Origin: Saposhnikovia divaricata
Lineage: Eukaryota > Streptophyta > Magnoliopsida > Apiales > Apiaceae
Length of the DNA stretch: 64,000 nucleotides
Reading direction: 5' to 3'
NCBI GenBank assembly: GCA_036435485.1
Contig: CM071600.1
Span: 64,415,546-64,479,545, forward strand
Positions 57,687 to 64,000 of this stretch are shown here, piece after piece. The translations under genes and the position numbers were made by a program. Position 1 is the first letter of the stretch. Each line of letters begins with the position of its first letter. The notes beneath the pieces are model-generated. The model ran no database searches. It had not been told where the DNA came from and saw only the letters and a list, made by a program, of their open reading frames with translations.

Positions 57687-58040
57687 AGATTAATCTTGGT
57701 TTCTAGTTGATTAAGACCCTATATATATATAGGCTAGCGTTCAAATAGAAACCAACCTTAGAATAGAAACTAGAAACCTACACTAAATAAATTATATTTC
57801 ATTTATTTTAATGGCCCCGCTAGGGGCACCTTCACAAAAAACGTTTAAAATTCTTGGCTCTATTCAACAAAAATATAAAAAAAATAAAAAAAAATTTTAA
57901 AAAAAAGTTACTGTTCACGTGCCATGTCATCACGTGAACAGTAACTTTTTTTTAATTTTTTTTAATTTTTTTATATTTTTGTTGAATAGAGACAATAATT
58001 TTAAACGTTTTTTGTATTGGAGTACCCCTAATTTGGTCAT

Positions 58041-59333
58041 AAAAACGCTCTCTACTATTAACTAAACGCTCTCTACTATTAACTATTAACTAGCCGTTAC
58101 CGGCTCATTTTTCTCAGATTTGGCTCTCACTGACCGGCGTATCGCCGGAGTTTATTATATCATCAAAGCATATTCTTTTCTCTCTTTCTTTCTGGACTTC
58201 CCTCTTTCTCTTCCTGTTTACGTAGCGTTTTGTTTCTGTTTTTGCCGTTTTTTTTTTGTTGGTTTTCCTCTTCTCTGTATTCCGTTTTCCGGTCGTTCTG
58301 CATTTCAACACCAGTCATTCTTCGTCCCTCTCTCTCGCGTTTACATCGCGTCTTCGCAGCTCTCTTTCCTCCTCTCCCTCGTTTTCAATCTCCTCCAATT
58401 CTCTCACGCCGCCCCTTTCTCATCCCCCCCCTCTCCGCCAGCAGAATCCGTACCTCGCCTCCCCTGTTACCTCCATTATCGTCCTTTGCTTCCTTTCTTT
58501 TTCCCCTTCGCTGTTTCCCTCGCCGTCACACCCACCTCCATCCCCTTCTCCGTTTTCTTCTTCTCTCGGTCCTTCCATAATCTACCCCCCCTATTCTATT
58601 TTCCCCTTCACCCTGCTCTTCTTTTCGACACCGCCTGAACCTCGTGGCCACCCTTTCTCTCCTTACTCCGTTCCACCCGGCCCGTAAACACTTCCACCCC
58701 CTCACCCCTTTTCTTTCACCAAGCCAACTATCTTTTAATCATCAACCTCTCCCCGCCGTCTATCCGCCCCCGCCCCTCTTCGTCGTTCCCTCCTTTCCCC
58801 CATCGTCGGCGTCGCAAGTTTGCTCTTTTTGTTTTCCTCCTTTTGTGTTGCTCGTCTCCCTGCCCCCTCGTTTTGTTTTTATTTTTATTTTTTTGTTTTG
58901 GTTTCGGTTCTTCTAACCGTTTGTTTCCCCATTATCTCCCTGTTTTTCTATTCTTTTCGTTGTGTCTCTGGCTCGTTTTCTGTGTTTATCTGGCCATTAT
59001 CCCTTCCACCCCTACCCCCCGCCGTACCCCCCTTCCCCAACTTGTATTACCTGTCCAAATTGTTTTTCCCCCGGCGTCTCTCTCCACCCTTTCTTCTCCT
59101 TTCCCCTGTAATCCGTTTTTCTTTTTATTTTTTTGTTTGTTTTGTCCCCTCCCTGTCCCCCCTTTATTTTTGGTTTGCTCTTTGTATAAACTGTACTGCA
59201 TTGTTATTAGTTCTTTGTTATTAATTCGTTTGTATTTGTTTTTTAAAAAAAAAAAGAAAAAACTGTATTCTTTCTATTTGTGTTTATTTGTTTTAAAAAC
59301 AAAAATTAATTGTTAGCACTGATTATTTTTGGT
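58041..59333 (+). other. Pyrimidine-rich 5' leader of RTE LINE
   Basis: About 1.3 kb, very poor in A and G from 58180 to 59230. Several overlapping Pro/Ser/Phe/Leu-rich frames here (for example 58120-58638, 58256-58687 and 58843-59316) are products of the composition and carry no domain. The leader probably acts as promoter and RNA leader. Confidence 0.65.
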
Positions 59334-62264
59334 ATGTCGTTGCGTAATTTGCGTGTTGGGAGTTTAAATTTAGGTACTTTGACGGGCAAATTTCTGGAGC
59401 TAGTGGACGTGTTGAAGAAGCGTAGAGTGGATGTGGCGTGTATCCAAGAGACGAGGTGGAAGGGGGCACGGTCAAGAGAAGCGAACGGGTATAAATTGTG
59501 GTATTCGGGCCTTGCCAGCGCGAGGAACGGAGTTGGTATTTTTTTGGCGGAAGACCTTAAAGACAACGTCGTGGAAGTGAATAGATGCAATGACAGGATC
59601 ATGGCCGTCAAGGTGGTGGTGGGGGAGTTTGTGGTGAATGTGGTGTGTGCGTACGCCCCGCAAGGCGGTTTAGGTGACTCTGAGAAGGAGGCTTTTTGGG
59701 TCTGTTTAGACGGGCTGGTAGGAAGTTTTCCTGCAGACCAATTTTTAGTGTTGGGTGGCGATTTCAACGGTCACATTGGCGAGAGGTCAGATGGTTTTCC
59801 CATTGCGCATGGGGGTTTTGGCTTCGGGTCTAGGAATGTTGGTGGGTCCGCTCTGTTGGAGTTTGCTACGGCCCAGGAGTTGGTTATTGTGAATTCTGTT
59901 TTTCAGAAGAGAGCTGAGCACCTCATCACCTTTAGTAGTGGGGGACGCAGCACCCAAATCGATTACTTACTTGTGCGCAGCCGGGACGCTAGAGCTTGCG
60001 TGGACTGCAAGGTGTTCAGGAGTGAGGCGTGCGCATCCCAGCACCGGCTGTTGGCCATGGATCTTTCCTTGGGGGGTCGAGTTGTTCGCAGGAAGAGAGA
60101 GTTTAGACCTAGAATCCTTTGGAAAGACTTGAAGGGCAAGAAGGCGGCGGTATTCAGGGAGGCTTTGCTCAACGAAGGTGGTTTTTCGAGTGGGGGAGAT
60201 GCTAACGTCAGGTGGTCCATCATGGCAAAGGCCATTCGGAGTGTGGGCGAGAAGGTGGTGGGGGTGTCCTCAGGTAGGTTCAGTGGTCATAAGGAGTCGT
60301 GGTGGTGGAACGAGGAGGTTCAAAAGAAGGTTAAGGCTAAACTTGCACTCTTTAAAGAGCTTTTTTCGATCTGCACAGGGCCGGAGAGGATTCGGAAGAT
60401 GGAAGCTTACAAGGTGGCGAGACGAGAGGCAAAAAAGGCAGTGGCGAAAGCTAAAGAGGAGGCATATGAAGGGCTGTACAAGCGCCTAGATACCAAGGAA
60501 GGAGCGAATGCCATCTTTAAGCTAGCTAAAGCTAGGGAGAGAGGGAGGCGCGACCTGGGTTCTGTTAAGTTTGTTAAAGATGATGCAGGCCAAGTGTTAT
60601 TGAATGAAGATGCTATTAAGGAGAGGTGGAGTTCGTATTTCCATAATCTTTTCATCGAGACCAGGAGGAGTGCTGCCGGTGTGGAACAAGAGGTATCGCT
60701 TTCGCCTGTGACTTCCGTCGATCCCTGTGAGCGCATCAGCAAGGATGAAGTCAAGGGTGCCTTACAAAAGATGGCTAGAGGGAAGGCGGCTGGGCCGGAT
60801 CTTATCCCAATCGAGGTTTGGCTTTGTCTTGGTGAGGTTGGCGTCCAATGGCTAACAGATCTGTTCAATGCTCTTCTCTTGGGTGCTAAGATGCCAGATG
60901 AATGGAGGCGTAGTGTTGTGGTCCCTTTTTTCAAGAATAAAGGCGATGCGCAAAGTTGTAGTAACTACCGGGGTATTAAATTACTCAGTCATACTATGAA
61001 ACTTTGGGAGAGAGTGGTAGATAGTCGGATTAGGAGAGTAGTTGAAATCTCAGAGAATCAATTTGGATTTTTGCCTGGGAGATCAACGATCGAGGCCATT
61101 CATCTCGTTAGACGCCTTATGGAGAAGTTTAGGGAACGTCGCAAAGACCTACATATGGTGTTCATTGATCTTGAGAAGGCGTATGATAGCATCCCCCGTG
61201 AAGCTATTTGGAAGAGCCTTGAGGAGAGGGGAGTGTCGTCGGCGTTCGTCAGGGTGATTCAAGACATGTACTCCCAAGCTAGTTCTTGCGTTCGGACCCC
61301 AGTGGGGGACTCCCGTTTCTTCCCTGTTGAGATGGGGCTTCATCAGGGGTCGGCCCTTAGTCCTTTTCTATTCGCCCTTATCCTCGATGTCATGTCACGG
61401 GGGATTCTAGATGTTGTCCCTTGGTGCATGCTCTTCGCAGATGATATCGTGCTAGTGGCGGAATCGAGGAGGGAGGTGAATGAGAAATTGGAGCTTTGGA
61501 GATCTACTTTGGAGTCCCAAGGGTTTCGTTTGAGCCGTTCTAAAACCGAGTATCTCTGGTGTAACTTCAGTGGTGAAGCCAACGAAGAAGGGATGGAGGT
61601 TAGGATTGAAGATCAGATCGTCCCGCAGACGGATAAATTCAAGTATTTGGGATCGATCATCCAGAAGGAAGGTGAGATTGAAGCCGATGTCGCGCATCGT
61701 ATCAAGGCTGGGTGGCTAAGGTGGAGGGCAGCGTCAGGGGTAATGTGCGATAAGAAAGTCCCGTTAAAGTTGAAAGGGAAATTCTATAGAGCAGCTATCC
61801 GTCCGGCGATGTTATATGGTTCTGAGTGTTGGGCGGAGAAGAAGGCTCTCGTAAGCAAGTTGGAAGGGGCTGAAATGAGGATGTTGCGGTGGTCTTGTGG
61901 GCGCACGATGTTGGACAGAATCCCGAACTCGGTGTTTAGGAGCGAGCTTGAAGTGGCGCCTTTTTCTGCGAAAGTTAGGGAAGGAAGGTTGAGATGGTTC
62001 GGCCACGTTCGTAGGAAGCGGGTTGAAGCCCCAGTTAGGAGGGTCGAGAGCCTAGCGGTTGTTGGGGCGAGGAGGAGAGGCAGGCCGAGGAGGTCGTGGG
62101 AAGAGCAGCTCAGGTTGGATTTGAAGGCCCTGGACTTAAATGAGACCATGCTCGCGGATAGGTGTGCTTGGAGGCGGCGTATCAAAGTGGTGGATTCCCT
62201 TTTAGGTTGTGGCTCTGTTGTCGAGAGCCTCAGAGGTGCCTTGTCTCGGTTAGCGATTTTTTAG
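59334..62264 (+). CDS. RTE LINE ORF: endonuclease and reverse transcriptase
   Basis: 976 residues from ATG 59334 (MSLRNLRVGSLNLGTLTGK), uninterrupted. Residues 1-235 are an apurinic-type endonuclease: CIQETRW, VCAYAPQGG, GGDFNGHIG (about 140) and SQHRLLAMDL (about 234). In place of SDH the last motif is SQH, as I recall for other plant RTE copies. Reverse transcriptase follows: AAGPDLIPIEVW (about 485), VFIDLEKAYDSIPRE (about 610), GLHQGSALSPFLF and LFADDIVLV (catalytic FADD, about 700). The C-terminus has LRWFGHVRRKR and an Arg-rich segment. Genome annotations often mislabel such ORFs as craniofacial development protein. It nicks target DNA and copies its RNA there; it could be active. Confidence 0.95.
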   Translation: MSLRNLRVGSLNLGTLTGKFLELVDVLKKRRVDVACIQETRWKGARSREANGYKLWYSGLASARNGVGIFLAEDLKDNVVEVNRCNDRIMAVKVVVGEFVVNVVCAYAPQGGLGDSEKEAFWVCLDGLVGSFPADQFLVLGGDFNGHIGERSDGFPIAHGGFGFGSRNVGGSALLEFATAQELVIVNSVFQKRAEHLITFSSGGRSTQIDYLLVRSRDARACVDCKVFRSEACASQHRLLAMDLSLGGRVVRRKREFRPRILWKDLKGKKAAVFREALLNEGGFSSGGDANVRWSIMAKAIRSVGEKVVGVSSGRFSGHKESWWWNEEVQKKVKAKLALFKELFSICTGPERIRKMEAYKVARREAKKAVAKAKEEAYEGLYKRLDTKEGANAIFKLAKARERGRRDLGSVKFVKDDAGQVLLNEDAIKERWSSYFHNLFIETRRSAAGVEQEVSLSPVTSVDPCERISKDEVKGALQKMARGKAAGPDLIPIEVWLCLGEVGVQWLTDLFNALLLGAKMPDEWRRSVVVPFFKNKGDAQSCSNYRGIKLLSHTMKLWERVVDSRIRRVVEISENQFGFLPGRSTIEAIHLVRRLMEKFRERRKDLHMVFIDLEKAYDSIPREAIWKSLEERGVSSAFVRVIQDMYSQASSCVRTPVGDSRFFPVEMGLHQGSALSPFLFALILDVMSRGILDVVPWCMLFADDIVLVAESRREVNEKLELWRSTLESQGFRLSRSKTEYLWCNFSGEANEEGMEVRIEDQIVPQTDKFKYLGSIIQKEGEIEADVAHRIKAGWLRWRAASGVMCDKKVPLKLKGKFYRAAIRPAMLYGSECWAEKKALVSKLEGAEMRMLRWSCGRTMLDRIPNSVFRSELEVAPFSAKVREGRLRWFGHVRRKRVEAPVRRVESLAVVGARRRGRPRRSWEEQLRLDLKALDLNETMLADRCAWRRRIKVVDSLLGCGSVVESLRGALSRLAIF

Positions 62265-62452
62265 AAGTGCGCCTTTAGCGTTCTCTTATTTAGTTTTTAG
62301 TGCCTTCTGTTTTCTGGTTTTAGGATGCGGATCGGTTGTCGAGAGCCTCAGAATTAGGTTGTCTCGGTTAGCGATTTTGTAGTAGTTCGACTTGAGCGTT
62401 CTCACTTTGCGTTTCTAGTGTCTTCTGTTTGCTGGTTTTGCAGTTACAGGGA
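62217..62452 (+). repeat. 118-bp tandem duplication over the RTE stop codon
   Basis: GTTGTCGAGAGCCTCAG starts at 62217 and again at 62335, and similarity continues through TCTCGGTTAGCGATTTT and TTCTGTTT.CTGGTTTT. The first copy contains the ORF's last residues and stop; the second repeats that C-terminal coding sequence in the 3' UTR. Confidence 0.85.
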
Positions 62453-62767
62453 TCGTGGCTAGGTCCTGTCTCACTACAGGATTTTCGTGTGACTGGAGCG
62501 CTTCAAGTTATGAGTATCTTATAGCCTCGCAGATAGGTAGGCCCCATGTGGAGAACGCCATGGGCTCAGGTATGGCATTGATCATTTCCGTATCAGCTGG
62601 TTTCCTTTGTATTTACCACACTCTTTGTATGTCGTGCACTTAGCCGAGGGTCTACACGGAAACAGCCTCCCCGCTCTAAAAGTGGGGGTATGGTCTGCGT
62701 ACATCCTACCCTCCCCAGACCCTGCTCTGAGCGGGATATACTGGGTATGTTTGGTTTGGTTTGGTTT
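62453..62767 (+). other. 3' UTR and tail of RTE LINE
   Basis: Contains GGGTCTACACGGAAACAGCC, then GTCTGCGTACATCCTACCCT and ACTGGGTATG before the TTTGG repeats. This tail resembles the 3' module shared by plant RTE LINEs and some plant SINEs as I remember it. It can fold (CCCCGCT...AGTGGGGG) and probably serves as the recognition site for the element's own reverse transcriptase. Confidence 0.65.
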
Positions 62768-62857
62768 ATTAGCTTGAAATATTTAATTTAGGTTTAGCTT
62801 CTAGTTTCTATTCTAAGTTAGTTTCTATTAGAACAAGACCCTATATATATATATATA

Positions 62858-63097
62858 GTATGGTTCTAGGGAGAACCTCACTATCAAGAAAACCCGGAGA
62901 TCCCTTTTATGACCATTGATTAATATCAATTTTTAATAATAAAAGAATAGAAAATACAGTGGCAATTTCGTTATTAAATTGAAGCCCGGGGACAAACATC
63001 TTGCACGGTTTAGCCAACAGAATCAACGAAATCTGATAAGTATGGAAAGGTTTCTAATCAAATCCTGATTGACAAGAATCACGAGTTTGTTAATTAA
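62858..63097. other. Possible start of a fourth TA-flanked element
   Basis: Directly after the TA run 62842-62857 comes GGTTCTAGGGAGAACC, a 6-bp-stem palindrome, then AAAACCCGGAGATCCC. A terminal palindrome against TA repeats suggests another microsatellite-inserted element. The other end was not found. Confidence 0.35.
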
Positions 63098-63409
63098 AGC
63101 ATCTCCAAGGGTATTATGTAAAATGGTTAGCTATAATCATTAGCTATAATGATAATGTAAAATTTTTGCTAGGGGTGAACATGTGTGCTCCAAGGGAATT
63201 ATCTATAATTATGGTCATGTAAAATTATACATAAAAGCTTTATTGATTCAACAAATATAGCTCACCAAATATCATTATCTATATTTTTTTGCTAAGGGAT
63301 TAATGGTTGGAGTGCTCAAATTTTTACATATTATCTAAATAGTGCCATTAGATGCCAACTAGATGCCATGTAGATAATTTAGCTAAGGGTTTTACACCTT
63401 GGAGATGCT
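63098..63409. mobile_element. MITE, about 310 bp
   Basis: The inverted ends are AGCATCTCCAAGG at 63098 and its complement at 63397-63409. The interior has TTAGCTATAATSATTAGCTA-like words and no ORF. Ends of the AGCATCTCCAA type are common in plant MITEs. The target duplication is unclear, so the superfamily is left open. Confidence 0.7.
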
Positions 63410-63598
63410 CTTATGGAAACGATTTTGCAAATCATGATTAATCATGGAAACACAGTTGTATACCATTTTATACATTTAAAACACGTATATGTAAAATAAA
63501 ATTGCTTGAAGAAAATCAAGATTAAGAAAAAATGGAGGACAACATTAACATCATTGTGTAAGTCGTTGTTCTATTAAGTGTTTTTCTGACTCTATAAA

Positions 63599-63960
63599 AT
63601 GCATATTTCGTTTTTATTTACAATTAGTTTTGTATTCAACGGATTCTATTATGTGTTCACTAATAATGATATGTATGTTTTTCAAGTAAGATTTTGGTGT
63701 ACATCAAATGATGGACATGTTAATGATTCATTAGTATTAAATAGGATGAATTCGATGCTATTGACGGACGTAATTGTCTCACTTTCAGAAAATCAAAGAA
63801 AGTGGGTGATTAAAACATAGTTTAAATCTCCGTTCTTCAATATTAAATAATATCCCCATTGATCAGTGTTATTTTGTTGCAAAATCATACCATTATTTGA
63901 GATCGTATATGGATGTAGAATATCGTCTATAGATCAATGGGTAAGACATCATTAGTTCTT
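63599..63960 (+). pseudogene. Remnant resembling plant Ulp1-type transposon protein
   Basis: A 73-codon frame ending SLSENQRKWVIKT at 63820, followed after the stop by sequence that still reads similarly (FKSPFFNIK, then in a neighbouring frame IDQCYFVAKSYHY). The pattern, S-x-x-Q-x-x-W-V-x-x-T followed by a Phe/Leu-rich segment, recalls proteins found in plant MULE and CACTA elements with Ulp1 protease domains. Only a fragment lies within the window and it carries stops. Identification is tentative. Confidence 0.35.
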
Positions 63961-64000
63961 CTTATGCTTATTGTCTTTGATTCCATACAGATATATAGTA

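Larger units (their letters stand above)
39561..57719. mobile_element. Foldback element 2, host of solo LTR and copia element
   Basis: The left end at 39561 reads GATCAAATAGAAACCG then AAACTAGAAACTAATATC. The right end, interrupted by the copia element, reads inverted TCAACTAGAAACC and AAACTAGAAACTAGGG (57692-57716 and 45095-45118). Both outer borders are TA runs (39532-39560 and 57720-57731). Without its two insertions it would be about 1 kb. Its interior at 39640-40420 has no recognised gene; AATTAGTGATT-type words recur near 40060-40150. Confidence 0.65.
58041..62767 (+). mobile_element. RTE-clade LINE, apparently full length
   Basis: A 4.7-kb non-LTR element with a single long ORF, an endonuclease-reverse transcriptase of RTE type. 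The 5' end begins with two copies of a 21-bp unit (AAACGCTCTC..., 58043 and 58064), then about 1.2 kb of C/T-rich leader. The 3' end is a short tandem repeat, TTTGG about three times, instead of poly-A, as usual for RTE elements. Both ends are set by comparison with the uninterrupted foldback element at 39016. No clear long target duplication was found. Confidence 0.88.
57732..62841. mobile_element. Foldback element 3, host of RTE LINE
   Basis: The left part 57732-58040 and right part 62768-62841 are the two pieces of one element of about 380 bp. Outer inverted ends carry AATAGAAACC and ACTAGAAACC sub-repeats (57742-57778 left; 62797-62832 right, inverted). The inner inverted pair (57828-57870 and 57981-58025) surrounds a near-perfect hairpin, GTTACTGTTCACGTG with its complement at 57905-57948. 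It aligns end to end with element 1, which shows that the LINE entered after ...TTTGGTCAT and before ATTAGCTTG.... Borders are TA runs 57720-57731 and 62842-62857. Confidence 0.75.

Noticed and set aside
58120..59316. Several overlapping open frames in the RTE leader
   Set aside because: Different frames are open together over the same pyrimidine-rich sequence, which is a composition effect; the real ORF starts at 59334.

Overview
This window is intergenic DNA from a flowering plant, almost entirely transposable elements nested inside one another. The evidence is the mix of families: plant Ty3/gypsy elements of the Athila and Tat types, a Sirevirus-like Ty1/copia element, a DUF4283-type L1 LINE, an RTE LINE, a hAT miniature element, a Helitron end and MITEs. 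The AT-rich spacers and lack of bacterial-style gene packing agree. A eudicot is likely; the species cannot be decided from the sequence. I see no intact host gene, tRNA, rRNA or CRISPR array.

Layout. (1) 1-2259 is a decayed L1-type LINE on the minus strand. It is split by a young Athila-like element (2260-12352, duplicated target ACTCC) that has gag and protease but no reverse transcriptase or integrase. (2) 12353-19175 holds the displaced LINE 5' end, a Helitron 3' terminus at 12630, several kb of unrecognised sequence and a 66-bp tandem pair. (3) 19176-38042 is an old Tat-like gypsy element on the minus strand (duplicated target AAGCA). Three later insertions broke it: a 3.5-kb solo LTR inside the integrase, an Athila-derived non-autonomous LTR element (26447-34164), and a hAT element inside gag (35011-35926, perfect 8-bp duplication). 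The hAT element carries what looks like the last exon of a plant protein disulfide isomerase ending in KDEL. (4) 39006-62857 is a chain of related foldback elements set end to end, each bordered by a (TA)n run. The second contains a 4.6-kb solo LTR and a very young copia element (45119-57686). The third contains a full-length RTE LINE with an intact 976-residue ORF. (5) 62858-64000 has another probable (TA)n-bordered element end, a MITE and a remnant resembling plant Ulp1-type transposon proteins.

How the parts relate. The Athila-like element and the LTR element at 26447-34164 share their primer site, a Gag coiled-coil segment and a block before the 3' LTR, so the second appears to be a stripped-down relative that would need another element's proteins. 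All three gypsy-type elements carry extra copies of their polypurine tract upstream of the real one. The copia element has nearly identical LTRs, a continuous pol and a large third ORF, but its gag region is frame-interrupted. The RTE LINE looks the most intact. Boundaries given for the LTR elements, solo LTRs and hAT element rest on target-site duplications read directly from the sequence; those of the foldback elements, MITEs and Helitron are less certain.
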